From Virgibacillus salarius (GTDB lineage: Bacteria; Bacillota; Bacilli; Bacillales; Amphibacillaceae): 62,982 nucleotides of DNA. Position numbers and translations under genes: made by a program. Location: NCBI RefSeq assembly GCF_039521925.1, contig NZ_BAAACY010000020.1:1-62982 (forward strand). Reading direction: 5' to 3'. The notes under the pieces are model-generated. The model was given only the letters and a program-made list of their open reading frames with translations, did no database searches and had not been told where the DNA came from. Below, piece by piece: positions 46,036-55,703 of the stretch (positions are counted from its first letter, which is position 1; each line of letters opens with the position of its first letter).

Positions 46036-47079
46036 ATGTCAAAAGTGCTTTATGAAAAAGATGTAAAAACAGAGGTTTTGAAGGAGAAAAAAATTGCCAT
46101 AATTGGGTATGGGTCACAAGGTCATGCTCACGCTCTTAATCTACGAGAGAGTGGATATGAAGTAGTCGTTGGCTTGCGTCCTGGGAACTCACAGGTTAAG
46201 GCTGAAAAAGATGGGTTTACTGTACTTTCTGTTGCAGAAGCTGTTAAACAATCTGATGTTGTCATGATTTTACTTCCTGATGAGTTGCAAACCGCTGTAT
46301 ATAAAGAAAGCATAGAAGAAAACTTAGAGGCTGGTAATGCAATAGCATTCGCGCATGGTTTTAATATTCATTTTAATCAAATCGTTCCTCCGTCTAATGT
46401 GGATGTATTTCTAGTAGCACCAAAGGGTCCAGGGCATTTGGTACGTCGTACGTATGAGGAAGGAGCAGGAGTACCTGCATTATACGGTGTTTTTCAAGAT
46501 GTATCAGGGGAAGCCACTGAATTAGCACTTGCTTATGCACAGGGGATTGGAGCAGCGAGAGCAGGGATTTTGGAAACATCGTTCCAAGAAGAAACAGAAA
46601 CAGATCTTTTCGGTGAGCAGGCTGTGTTATGTGGTGGACTGACAAGTCTTGTAAAAGCAGGGTTTGAAACATTAACGGAAGCTGGTTATCAGCCAGAAGT
46701 AGCTTATTTTGAATGCTTACATGAAATGAAGCTTATCGTTGATCTTCTTTATGAAGGTGGATTAGAAAATATGCGTTATTCTATTTCAGATACTGCACAA
46801 TGGGGTGACTTCGTTTCTGGACCAAGAATTATTAATGATGAGACAAAGCAACGTATGAAAGAAATTTTATCAGAAGTACAATCTGGAGCGTTTGCCAAAG
46901 GCTGGATCTCGGAGAATCAAGCAAATCGTCCACAATTTACAGCAATAAACGCTAAAGAAAATCAGCATCCAATAGAAAAAGTAGGGAAGGAGTTACGAGA
47001 GTTAATGCCTTTTGTTAAACAGCCATTGCAAACCGACCAAAAGAAACAAAAGGATGTGAAGGTTCATGTCACAAATTAA
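46036..47079 (+). CDS. ilvC: Ketol-acid reductoisomerase, class I
   Basis: 347 aa from ATG at 46036 (MSKVLYEKD); the ATG at 46030 is only two bases from GAGGAGG. NADPH motif GYGSQGHAHALNLRESG near residue 20, catalytic Mg ligands in the DLFGEQAVLCGG and ECLHEMKLIVDL blocks. Its 3' end overlaps leuA by 14 bp. Confidence 0.96.
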   Translation: MSKVLYEKDVKTEVLKEKKIAIIGYGSQGHAHALNLRESGYEVVVGLRPGNSQVKAEKDGFTVLSVAEAVKQSDVVMILLPDELQTAVYKESIEENLEAGNAIAFAHGFNIHFNQIVPPSNVDVFLVAPKGPGHLVRRTYEEGAGVPALYGVFQDVSGEATELALAYAQGIGAARAGILETSFQEETETDLFGEQAVLCGGLTSLVKAGFETLTEAGYQPEVAYFECLHEMKLIVDLLYEGGLENMRYSISDTAQWGDFVSGPRIINDETKQRMKEILSEVQSGAFAKGWISENQANRPQFTAINAKENQHPIEKVGKELRELMPFVKQPLQTDQKKQKDVKVHVTN

Positions 47080-48610
47080 AATTTTCGATACGACATTGAG
47101 AGATGGAGAACAATCACCGGGTGTCAATCTAAATCAACTTGAAAAGCTGGAAATTGCAAAGCAGTTAGAACGATTTGGTGTAGATCGAATGGAGGCTGGT
47201 TTTCCCGCCTCTTCCAAAGGAGATTTTCAAGCTGTTAAGGCAATTGCCGATACCATCAAGCATACGTCCGTAACAGGCTTAGCTAGAACTGTGCAGTCGG
47301 ATATTGATATCGCTTGGGAGGCATTAAAAGGTGCGGATGAACCATGTCTGCATATCTTTCTTGCTACTTCACCAATTCATATGACATACAAATTAAAGAA
47401 AACGCCAGATGATGTAATTGAAACAGCGGTAAATATGGTCTCCTATGCAAGGAAGAAGTTTCCACAAGTAGAATGGTCAGCTGAGGATGCATCCCGATCA
47501 GATTGGAGCTTTTTGGCTCAGATAATCGAAAGGGTGATTGATGCGGGAGCAACCGTAATTAACTTACCAGATACAGTTGGTTATACGACACCGAAAGAAT
47601 ATGGCAGCATGTTTCAATTTATCCGTTCTTCTGTGCCTAATATCGATCGAGTAACATTATCCTGTCACTGTCATAATGACCTCGGTATGGCAGTTGCTAA
47701 CTCAATTGCTGCTGTCGAAAATGGTGCAACACAGGTGGAAGGCACGATTAATGGGATCGGTGAGCGAGCAGGAAATGCGTCTCTGGAAGAAATTGCTGTA
47801 GCATTGAAGATTCGCTCAGACTATTATCCGTATGCTACGAATCTAAATTTACAAGAGATTAAGCGTACTAGTGATATGGTTGCTAAGCTAACGGGAATGT
47901 ATATTCAAGCGAATAAAGCGGTTGTAGGAAGGAATGCGTTCGCACATGAATCAGGTATTCATCAAGATGGTGTTTTAAAACACGCATCCACCTATGAAAT
48001 TATTACACCTGAGCTCGTAGGTGTTAATGCTAACACGCTATTTTTAGGGAAACATTCTGGTCGCCATGCTTTTAAGGATAAAATCAAAGAGCTTGGAATA
48101 AATGTATCTGAAGAAAATATTAAAAAGGCGTTTGATTTATTTAAACAGCTTACTGATCACAAAAAAGAAGTCACGGATGATGATATTTTTACCATTGTCA
48201 CAGAAGTGCAAACAGACACAGCATCAGTCGATAAATACCAGCTAAAATTATTTCAATTACAATATGGCTCCAATAATATCCCAACAGCTGCTGTTGAGTT
48301 AATAACCCCTACAGGCAAAACGGTTAAAACAGCATGTACTGGTCAGGGGAGTGTGGAAGCTTTATATAAAACATTAGACACGTTAACAGAAGAAAATACG
48401 AGATTAATTGATTATCAACTAAATTCTGTAGGTGGAGGAAAGGATGCATTAGCAGAATCACGGGTACAGTTACTTGTGAATGGAGAAACGGTTAACGGCA
48501 GAGGTTCTGCACAGGATGTAATGGAAGCATCGGTGCAAGCATACTTGAATGCGGTCAATCGATTTATCATCCAGCATCAAAATTCCAATAAAGCAGAGGT
48601 AGTAAAATAA
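47066..48610 (+). CDS. leuA: 2-isopropylmalate synthase
   Basis: 514 aa. HMGL-like barrel (about 1-275) beginning IFDTTLRDGEQSPG, metal HxH in LSCHCHNDLG, GIGERAGNASLEE, and a C-terminal LeuA allosteric domain (about 390-505) for leucine feedback. Start lies within ilvC, so the two are coupled. Confidence 0.96.
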   Translation: MSQIKIFDTTLRDGEQSPGVNLNQLEKLEIAKQLERFGVDRMEAGFPASSKGDFQAVKAIADTIKHTSVTGLARTVQSDIDIAWEALKGADEPCLHIFLATSPIHMTYKLKKTPDDVIETAVNMVSYARKKFPQVEWSAEDASRSDWSFLAQIIERVIDAGATVINLPDTVGYTTPKEYGSMFQFIRSSVPNIDRVTLSCHCHNDLGMAVANSIAAVENGATQVEGTINGIGERAGNASLEEIAVALKIRSDYYPYATNLNLQEIKRTSDMVAKLTGMYIQANKAVVGRNAFAHESGIHQDGVLKHASTYEIITPELVGVNANTLFLGKHSGRHAFKDKIKELGINVSEENIKKAFDLFKQLTDHKKEVTDDDIFTIVTEVQTDTASVDKYQLKLFQLQYGSNNIPTAAVELITPTGKTVKTACTGQGSVEALYKTLDTLTEENTRLIDYQLNSVGGGKDALAESRVQLLVNGETVNGRGSAQDVMEASVQAYLNAVNRFIIQHQNSNKAEVVK

Positions 48611-48634
48611 ATTTTTAAACAGGAAGGAGGCGTA

Positions 48635-49744
48635 ATGATGAAGAGACATATTGTTATGTTACCTGGTGATGGAATTGGTAAAGAAATAATGGGATCTGCA
48701 AAAATCGTCTTGCAAACCATTGCAACAGAGTTCGGTCATCAGTTTACTTTTGCAGAGCATGCCATTGGCGGTAGTGCAATTGACCAATTTCAGACACCAT
48801 TACCAGACACAACGGTAAAAGCTTGTGAGGAAGCGGATGCCATTTTATTAGGAGCTGTTGGTGGTGAAAAGTGGGATTCATTACCTGGAGATCAACGACC
48901 TGAAAAAGGACTATTAGGAATACGTAAAGCACTAGGCTTATTTGCCAATCTAAGACCTATAAAGGGGTTTTTACCATTACTTCATGCTTCTCCATTAAAG
49001 GAGGAGGTAATAAAGGGTAGTGATATTCTAATCATTCGAGAATTAACGGGTGGACTTTATTTTGGTGAGCCAAAGGGACGAATCGAAAAAGGGAATGCTG
49101 TGGTAGATACGTTATATTATCACCGAACTGAGATGGAACGGATTATTGATAAAGCTTTTCAAAGTGCACAGCATAGGAACAAAAAATTGACATCTGTCGA
49201 TAAAGCCAATGTTCTAGAGTCAAGTCGTTTTTGGCGAGAAATCGTTGAAGCAAAACGTAAAGAATATCCAGATGTCGCGGTTGAGCATTTATTAGTTGAT
49301 GCAGCAGCAATGAAATTAATCACCCAACCGAATCAATTTGATGTGATAGTCACAGAAAACCTATTTGGTGATATTCTTAGTGACGAAGCTTCTGTGCTAA
49401 CTGGTTCTTTAGGGATGCTACCATCAGCGAGTATTCGTACGGATGGTATTGGACTTTATGAGCCAGTTCATGGATCAGCGCCAGACATTGCTGGTAAAGG
49501 AATTGCCAACCCATTAGGAATGATTTTATCTGCGGCCCTTATGCTACGCCATTCGTTTGACATGCACGAAGAGCCAGATGAAATTGAAAGAGCTGTACAG
49601 ACTAGTCTAGATCAAGGGTATTATACAGCTGATTTGGCCATTGAGGATGGGATAGTAGTTAGCACAAAGGAAATGACTGATATCGTGATTGGAAACCTGT
49701 CTACGAATAGTGTTTCTAATTGTATTTGTAATTCCTATGCCTGA
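48635..49744 (+). CDS. leuB: 3-isopropylmalate dehydrogenase
   Basis: 369-aa NAD-dependent decarboxylating dehydrogenase. LPGDGIGKEI at the N-terminus, LRPIKGF and RELTGGLYFG substrate blocks, DKANVLESSRFW and GDILSDEASVLTGSLG. RBS AGGAGG. Ends in a short Cys-containing tail (NCICNSYA) beyond the usual end. Confidence 0.95.
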   Translation: MMKRHIVMLPGDGIGKEIMGSAKIVLQTIATEFGHQFTFAEHAIGGSAIDQFQTPLPDTTVKACEEADAILLGAVGGEKWDSLPGDQRPEKGLLGIRKALGLFANLRPIKGFLPLLHASPLKEEVIKGSDILIIRELTGGLYFGEPKGRIEKGNAVVDTLYYHRTEMERIIDKAFQSAQHRNKKLTSVDKANVLESSRFWREIVEAKRKEYPDVAVEHLLVDAAAMKLITQPNQFDVIVTENLFGDILSDEASVLTGSLGMLPSASIRTDGIGLYEPVHGSAPDIAGKGIANPLGMILSAALMLRHSFDMHEEPDEIERAVQTSLDQGYYTADLAIEDGIVVSTKEMTDIVIGNLSTNSVSNCICNSYA

Positions 49745-49758
49745 GATGGAGGTGTAAA

Positions 49759-51168
49759 ATGATGGGCCGGTCAAAAACAATTATTGAAAAAATTTGGGAA
49801 AAACATGTGGTTTATCAAGAGCAAGAAAAACCAGATCTTCTTTATATCGACTTGCATTTAATTCATGAAGTGACTTCTCCACAGGCTTTTGAAGGTCTGC
49901 GGATAAACAAACGAAAGGTACGAAGACCTGACTTGACTTTTGCAACGATGGATCATAATGTACCGACGAGAAATCGAGATGTAATAAAAGATGAGATATC
50001 CCGTAAACAGATGGAAACATTAAAGGAAAATTGTCAGGAAAATAATATTCCATTAGCAGATATGTTTCATCCAGATCAAGGTATAGTCCATGTTATTGGA
50101 CCTGAACTAGGTCTAACGCAGCCTGGTAAAACCATTGTCTGTGGTGATAGTCATACTTCTACACACGGTGCTTTTGGGGCGTTAGCTTTTGGAATTGGAA
50201 CAAGTGAAGTAGAGCATGTTTTAGCAACACAAACGATTTGGCAAGAACGTCCAAAAACGTTAAATGTGCATGTAGAAGGTGATCTTGGTGCAGGAGTAAC
50301 AGCAAAGGATTTAATTCTTGCAATTATTGCGAAATTTGGTGTTCGTTTTGGTACTGGATACGTGATGGAGTATACAGGCGAAGCAATTCGTAACCTTTCT
50401 ATGGAAGGAAGAATGACAGTATGTAATATGTCAATTGAAGCAGGTGCAAGGGCTGGCTTGATCAGTCCTGATGAAACTACAGTTGAATTTTTACGAGGAA
50501 GGGTTCATGTACCAAAGGATGAAGCCTTCACAACTATAGCTCAGGACTGGTTAGCTTTAGCAACAGATGATGGAGCGGTTTATGACAAGACAGTAACAAT
50601 CCGCGGTGACGAAGTGGAGCCGCAGGTAACTTGGGGAACGAATCCAGGAATGTGTGTACCGGTTAGTGGAACAACTCCAAATTTGAATGACGTGGAATAT
50701 AAGCAAGATGTTGAACGTGCCCTACATTACATGGGATTAAACGAAAATCAACCAATTTCCTCTATTCATATTGATCATGTATTTATCGGTTCTTGTACAA
50801 ATTCGCGCTTAAGTGATTTGCGAAGGGCTGCGGAAATTGTTAAAGGAAAACATATTCACGCTAATGTTAGAGCTATTGTTGTGCCAGGTTCATTTAGCAT
50901 AAAGAGGCAGGCAGAACAGGAAGGATTAGATAAAATCTTTCAGGATGCTGGATTTGAATGGCGAGAAGCTGGATGTAGCATGTGCCTTGCGATGAATGAT
51001 GATATCGTTCCTCCGGAGGGGAGATGTGCCTCTACATCAAATCGTAATTTTGAAGGAAGACAGGGAAATGGTGCACGTACACATCTTGTAAGTCCAGAAA
51101 TGGCAGCGGCAGCAGCTATTGAAGGACATTTTGTAGACGTTCGCAATTATGCAGGTGTGGCGTTGTAA
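49759..51168 (+). CDS. leuC: 3-isopropylmalate dehydratase, large subunit
   Basis: 469-aa aconitase-family subunit. Fe-S cysteines in FIGSCTNSRLSDL and EAGCSMCLAMN; GDSHTSTHGAFGALAFGIG intact. Two consecutive ATG codons follow GGAGG; the first is used here. Works with leuD, 12 bp downstream. Confidence 0.96.
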   Translation: MMGRSKTIIEKIWEKHVVYQEQEKPDLLYIDLHLIHEVTSPQAFEGLRINKRKVRRPDLTFATMDHNVPTRNRDVIKDEISRKQMETLKENCQENNIPLADMFHPDQGIVHVIGPELGLTQPGKTIVCGDSHTSTHGAFGALAFGIGTSEVEHVLATQTIWQERPKTLNVHVEGDLGAGVTAKDLILAIIAKFGVRFGTGYVMEYTGEAIRNLSMEGRMTVCNMSIEAGARAGLISPDETTVEFLRGRVHVPKDEAFTTIAQDWLALATDDGAVYDKTVTIRGDEVEPQVTWGTNPGMCVPVSGTTPNLNDVEYKQDVERALHYMGLNENQPISSIHIDHVFIGSCTNSRLSDLRRAAEIVKGKHIHANVRAIVVPGSFSIKRQAEQEGLDKIFQDAGFEWREAGCSMCLAMNDDIVPPEGRCASTSNRNFEGRQGNGARTHLVSPEMAAAAAIEGHFVDVRNYAGVAL

Positions 51169-51180
51169 GGAGGGAAAAAG

Positions 51181-51762
51181 TTGAAAGCGATCAAAAACCA
51201 TACAGGACTTGTGTATCCATTGAATCGAACAAATATTGATACTGATCAAATTATTCCAAAGCAGTTTTTAAAACGAATTGAGCGCACAGGATTCGGTCAG
51301 TTTTTATTCTATCATTGGCGATTTGATGACGAAGGAAATAAACGCCAAGACTTTAGTCTTAATAAGGAGCGTTATCAACATGCATCGATTTTAGTGGCAG
51401 GAGAAAATTTTGGTTGTGGATCTTCTAGAGAGCACGCTCCATGGGCATTGCTAGACTATGGTTTTCGAGTAATTATCGCTCCAAGCTTTGCAGATATATT
51501 TTATAATAATGCTTTAAAGAACGGAATTATCTTAATTAAGATAGAAGAAGAGCAGGTAAAGCAATGGCTTGAAGAAGCAGACATTGGGAATCTATCGTTA
51601 TCAATAGATTTGGAAGATCAAAAAATATTTGAGGGAAATAAGGAATATCATTTCCAGATACCCGCATATCATAAGGAGAAACTATTAAATGGTTGGGATG
51701 ATATCGCCTTAACGCTTCTGCATGAAGAAAAGATTGAAATCTATGAGAATAGCAATAATTGA
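51181..51762 (+). CDS. leuD: 3-isopropylmalate dehydratase, small subunit
   Basis: 193 aa with NIDTDQIIPKQFLKR near residue 19 and the swivel-domain loop NFGCGSSREHAPWAL near 79-93. TTG start after AGGAGGG. Confidence 0.95.
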   Translation: MKAIKNHTGLVYPLNRTNIDTDQIIPKQFLKRIERTGFGQFLFYHWRFDDEGNKRQDFSLNKERYQHASILVAGENFGCGSSREHAPWALLDYGFRVIIAPSFADIFYNNALKNGIILIKIEEEQVKQWLEEADIGNLSLSIDLEDQKIFEGNKEYHFQIPAYHKEKLLNGWDDIALTLLHEEKIEIYENSNN

Positions 51763-51837
51763 TCATACAACGAGCAAACATACAAGGAGAGTGAAGGAAT
51801 TGGGAATTGCTTAACAGGTGAAAAGGTTCACACCGCC

Positions 51838-52797
51838 ATGCAGCGACTGACTCCAATCGTGCATCGGACACCACTATTAACTTCGCAAACAACAAATAAT
51901 TTCGTTGGTAAACATGTCTATTTCAAGATGGAGAATCAACAGAAAACGGGCGCCTTTAAGTTTAGAGGAGCTACGTTTAAGTTGATGCAACTGACAAAGG
52001 AACAATTAAAAAGAGGAGTTATTACTGCGTCAGCAGGGAATCACGCGCAAGGCGTTGCGTATGCAGCGGCTAAACTTGGAACGAAGGCTACCATTTACAT
52101 GGCGGAGAAAACACCTTTAGCCAAAGTTAATGCAACACGCAACTATGGTGCTCAAGTGGTTCTAACGGGAGAAACCTTTCAGGAGGCATATGAAGCTTCA
52201 TTAAAAAAACAAATGCAGACTGGGTCGGTTTATATTCATCCTTTTGATGATTATGATGTAATGGCAGGTCAAGGAACTATCGCCATGGAAATGCTCAGGC
52301 AAGAAGATCGAATGGATACCATTCTTGTACCAGTCGGCGGTGGAGGCTTAATAAGTGGAATAGCAATCGCTGCTAAGTATGTGAATCGCAATATCAAAAT
52401 TATTGGGGTGCAAGCTAGCGGGGCAGCTGCCATATATGATAGTTTTCATTCAGATCGAATACAAAATTTAAAATCGGTGGATACCATTGCAGAGGGAATT
52501 GCTGTGAAAAAGCCTGGTAAACGAACCTTGCCACTTATTAAGAAGTATGTTGATGATCTTGTGACTGTTTCGGACGAAGAAATTGCTGCAGCAATTGTCT
52601 ATATGCTTGAGCGTAACAAGACGTTAATGGAAGGAGCGGGAGCAGCAACATTAGCAGCATTGTTTGCCCATAATAATCAAATCAAATCACGACACTGTGG
52701 GCTAATTGTTAGTGGTGGGAATATGGATATTGGTGCAATGGCCAACATTCAGCAGCTGGCCAATCGTTTACACCATCCGGTATTAGTAAATTCTTAA
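51838..52797 (+). CDS. ilvA: Threonine dehydratase, short form without regulatory domain
   Basis: 319-aa fold-type II PLP enzyme; Lys in KTGAFKFRGA binds PLP and VGGGGLISG holds the phosphate. It makes 2-oxobutyrate for isoleucine, so it completes the operon. B. subtilis IlvA is about 420 aa with a C-terminal ACT-like domain; here that is missing, so feedback by isoleucine may be absent. The start is unclear: the ATG at 51838 has no good RBS, while homology seems to continue upstream in frame (TGEKVHTAM) to an ATT at 51799, which has AAGGAG at the right distance; a TTG one base on is out of frame. Confidence 0.88.
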   Translation: MQRLTPIVHRTPLLTSQTTNNFVGKHVYFKMENQQKTGAFKFRGATFKLMQLTKEQLKRGVITASAGNHAQGVAYAAAKLGTKATIYMAEKTPLAKVNATRNYGAQVVLTGETFQEAYEASLKKQMQTGSVYIHPFDDYDVMAGQGTIAMEMLRQEDRMDTILVPVGGGGLISGIAIAAKYVNRNIKIIGVQASGAAAIYDSFHSDRIQNLKSVDTIAEGIAVKKPGKRTLPLIKKYVDDLVTVSDEEIAAAIVYMLERNKTLMEGAGAATLAALFAHNNQIKSRHCGLIVSGGNMDIGAMANIQQLANRLHHPVLVNS

Positions 52798-52941
52798 TTA
52801 TAAATCGTTGGGTGAGGTAGATATATTCTGGGATTTTTTCCTTGTTCGAAAAAAATCCGCGGCAAAAGTACGAGCTGAAGATCCCGCAGGAAAGCGAAGC
52901 ATTTTGACTAAGCGATGAATGAACTATCTATCTCTAAAACA

Positions 52942-52989
52942 AAAACCCAAACTTTATCTAAATGATTTCAGATAAGGTTTGGGTTTTTT
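52942..52989 (+). terminator. Terminator of the ilv-leu operon
   Basis: Arms AAACCCAAACTTTATCT and AGATAAGGTTTGGGTTT then T-run. Between it and ilvA lies about 80 bp with a short repeat B-like scrap (GAAGATCCCGCAGGAAAGCG). Confidence 0.9.
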
Positions 52990-52998
52990 ATCTTAGTC

Positions 52999-53205
52999 TA
53001 GGAAATGATAAAATTTGCCCATGTGAATAAATAGACGCGTGTTGAGCCGCGTCGTCCAGCACAAGCACCCAGAAACGAGGCGACTTCATAAATCGCTCTA
53101 ATCTAAGTCATCATCGGCTCGCAAGCTCACCATGATTCCTTTATGTTCGTTGACTCGCTCCAGTCACACGTTTCAAATCGGGCGCTTGCACTTTTGTTCC
53201 TAAAG
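52999..53205 (+). repeat. Repeat C copy
   Basis: Matches 62629-62850 and 5689-5850 from TAGGAAATGATAAAATTTG to GGGCGCTTGCACTTTTGTTC; contains the GTCCAGC...AGCACCCAGAAACG block common to Bacillaceae intergenic repeats. Confidence 0.8.
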
Positions 53206-53307
53206 ATTCTTTTGTCCTAGCCTCAAGCTTTTTCAGGGTTATACGAAAAATTGATGTAGTGGTTAAGCTCAATAAGTAAGTGTTTCTTTTGCTGTAATTT
53301 CTTTTAT

Positions 53308-53488
53308 CCCACCTATAAATGGCAGTAAGACCTCCATTTCAAGCAGTAAAGTGAAACGAATGTTGGTAGTAGGAGGATAGCTGCCAGTATATGTTCGATT
53401 GGTTCAAAGGCCTTTAGGTCATCCTCTTGTGGTATTAACCATCCGTGGAGATAATCAAAACCCTCAACCGATTGAAGTTTCACTTTAT
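53308..53488 (+). repeat. Repeat A, copy g
   Basis: Left flank TTTAT, end TTTAT. Inner stem CCTCC/GGAGG replaces the GATCCC/GGGATC of other copies with pairing preserved; stem 1 is AATGGCAGT/GCTGCCAGT; pseudoknot arms TAAAGTGAAAC/GTTTCACTTTA perfect. Confidence 0.9.
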
Positions 53489-53620
53489 CGTTACATGTTA
53501 CATTTTATACGATGTCTTTTTTGATAGAAACATGTAATCCCTGTAATTTAAATAGAAGCTGGCCATCGAGACGTTTTGACAACCTGAAGATTTATCATGA
53601 TTCCTTTATTGAAGGTATCG

Positions 53621-54493
53621 TTAAAGCTTTTGACCATAATACTTATCCAAAGAAAAGCCTCTACCTAAAATCTCCGATGCATTAATAAAGATGACAAAGG
53701 AATCCGGTTCGTCTCTTTGTAAAATTTTCTTTAAATGAAAGGCTTCTTGTTGTTCAGCTACACAAAGTATCATTGTTTTATCGCTATGTGAATACCCTCC
53801 AACTGAACGAACCTTTGTCAACCCACGATCAATTTCGTCACGGATTAGTGACTGAATATGTTGCTCTTTTTCCGTAATAATTAATATTAGTTTGGTAGCT
53901 GAAGTTTGTAGCTGCACAATATCGATCGTTTTGCTTGTAATGTAAATACACATGAGCGCAAATAGGGTTAATTCTAGGTTAAATACAATAATGGATGAGA
54001 TAACAACAAAACCGTCAACAATGAGTTGTGAATAACCGCTTGATAGGCCTGTGAATTTCTTTACAATTTGAGCAATTGCTGCTGTACCCCCAGTAGAACC
54101 ATTACCTTTATAAACAATGCCTAGACCTATTCCGAGAATAATTCCTCCATAGATAGCTCCTAGAATTGGGTTTGTTATCGTATACGGAATATTTGCACTT
54201 GCCCATATTATAAACGGTACCCAAAATGTTCCTACTAATGTCTTCCAACTGAAATCTTTTCCAAGTGTTAGCCAGCCGATAATAAAGATAGGGATATTTA
54301 TTAGAAGCTGCGTATAAGCTGGGCTTAAGGAATACATTTCAAAGAGAATTGTGCTAATCCCAGAAATACCACCTGCAGCTAACTTTGAGGGTAGCAAAAA
54401 TAAATTATAGGATAGAGCAACAAGTGTAGCTCCAAAAATAATTTGCGCATAAGATAATACGGTTTTATTTATGTGTTTTGTAATTCCTGACAT
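53621..54493 (-). CDS. YitT family membrane protein (YitT plus DUF2179)
   Basis: 290 aa: five to six membrane segments (about 15-200, with the family block KLAAGGISGIS and GNGSTGGTAAIAQI) and a cytoplasmic DUF2179 domain (about 210-285, RSVGGYSHSDKTMILCV). Function is unknown; such proteins are multi-copy in Bacillaceae. RBS GGAAAGGATC. The gene is bracketed by repeat A copies g and h, both in plus orientation. Confidence 0.92.
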   Translation of the reverse strand: MSGITKHINKTVLSYAQIIFGATLVALSYNLFLLPSKLAAGGISGISTILFEMYSLSPAYTQLLINIPIFIIGWLTLGKDFSWKTLVGTFWVPFIIWASANIPYTITNPILGAIYGGIILGIGLGIVYKGNGSTGGTAAIAQIVKKFTGLSSGYSQLIVDGFVVISSIIVFNLELTLFALMCIYITSKTIDIVQLQTSATKLILIITEKEQHIQSLIRDEIDRGLTKVRSVGGYSHSDKTMILCVAEQQEAFHLKKILQRDEPDSFVIFINASEILGRGFSLDKYYGQKL

Positions 54494-54595
54494 AACAAAA
54501 GATCCTTTCCTGATAGCCTAGTAACGGATTTATTCTATCATGAAGGATCTATACTGTCGAACTTTGACATAGAAAATAGTCTGTTAAGTATTTAT

Positions 54596-54779
54596 CACAC
54601 CTTTAATTGGCGGTAATACCACCCAATTCAAGCAAGAAAGTGAAAGTACTATTGGTAAGTGGGAGATTAACTGCCAGTAAAGTCCAATTGGTTCAAAGGC
54701 CTTTAGGTCATACCCTTGTGGTACTAACCATCCGTGGGGATAAACAAAACCCCCAAACTTATTGAAGCTTTCACTTTAT
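54596..54779 (+). repeat. Repeat A, copy h
   Basis: Left flank TTTAT, end TTTAT. The most diverged full copy: stem 1 is ATTGGCGGT/ACTGCCAGT with wobble pairs, and the pseudoknot arm reads AAAGTGAAAG against CTTTCACTTT, a two-sided change from the usual AAAGTGAAAC/GTTTCACTTT. Neighbouring genes on both sides are on the minus strand. Confidence 0.88.
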
Positions 54780-55107
54780 AGGAGTACTCTCACGTTGGAA
54801 ATTTCTTTACATATTTAACAAAGTTTTAATTATTTTCAACCCTGGTAAAAGTGGATATACGCGTTTAAAACAAACGTGGCTTCTTACGGGAGTTTCGCCT
54901 ATTGCTTTTCCAGCAGGGCGAGGAAGGCCGCTCTGCTAGACATGGCACGAAGAAAATGTCTAGATCATTTTTGAGAAGGCTTCCTGCTTCTCTACTGTTC
55001 TTTAGCGATTCCCAGTCTTTGACAGAATTAGGGTATACTTTTTCATCGCCTGTTCGTAAATCTAAACTCCTGCAAGCTCACGATAAAAAGCAGTGGAATA
55101 ATAACTA
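54780..55107. other. Intergenic, small palindrome only
   Basis: Contains CTAGACAT/ATGTCTAG at 54936-54963 in a moderately GC-rich stretch. A 78-codon plus frame (54902-55138) overlaps the end of the minus-strand gene and lacks an RBS; not called. Confidence 0.4.
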
Positions 55108-55566
55108 TTATTGCATAACCGCGGACCTTCTTGTCTGAATATGTTCGATGACATTATCTGTGAAATCAGCCGTTACTTTGGATAAAAATGGTCTTAAGCA
55201 AGAGTTAATCATTGAACCAGCAATGCCCTTAGCTGTTATAGAGAGTGAACCTGTCATTTTCGTTTGATTTTCTGCTAGTTTATGGGCTTGAAAATAGCCG
55301 CTTCCTTTGACATGGTTGTTCGTACTAGCTAAAGTGAATGCTATTTTATTCGGACTTTGCCATTCCGTGACGGATAATGATAATCGAACACTTTTTTCCA
55401 TAAAGCCAATATCTCCTTTGCATATCCAAATCGATTGTTTAGCATTTATCATCGTATGTTGCTGATATCCTGGAACGAGACTAGCCCAATTATTGATATC
55501 GTTAACAAAGTCCCATATTTCTTCAATAGGAATATCTACCTTTCGTTCACAAATACTGCTTGGCAA
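55108..55566 (-). CDS. SRPBCC (CoxG-like) family protein
   Basis: About 152 aa START/Bet v1-like fold: VDIPIEEIWDFVNDINNWASLVPGY at the N-terminus and a helix FLSKVTADFTDNVIEHIQ at the end; resembles CoxG/carbon-monoxide-dehydrogenase-subunit-G proteins, which bind lipids or cofactors. I start at TTG 55566, ten bases after GGGGAGGT; longer starts would place the RBS inside the gene. No CODH genes are near, so function is open. Confidence 0.75.
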   Translation of the reverse strand: MPSSICERKVDIPIEEIWDFVNDINNWASLVPGYQQHTMINAKQSIWICKGDIGFMEKSVRLSLSVTEWQSPNKIAFTLASTNNHVKGSGYFQAHKLAENQTKMTGSLSITAKGIAGSMINSCLRPFLSKVTADFTDNVIEHIQTRRSAVMQ

Positions 55567-55703
55567 AGCAACATTACCTCCCCATAAACCTAAAGTGATG
55601 ATACACCCTTTCAAGTATATGCAATAACTCCTTAATTAGAATAAAAGCTTCCATTTTAGTGAATCCAAATATTCGTATTACAGATCACCTGATATTTTGC
55701 TTG

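Noticed and set aside
54902..55138. 78-codon plus frame before the SRPBCC gene
   Set aside because: No RBS and it overlaps the end of the opposite-strand gene.
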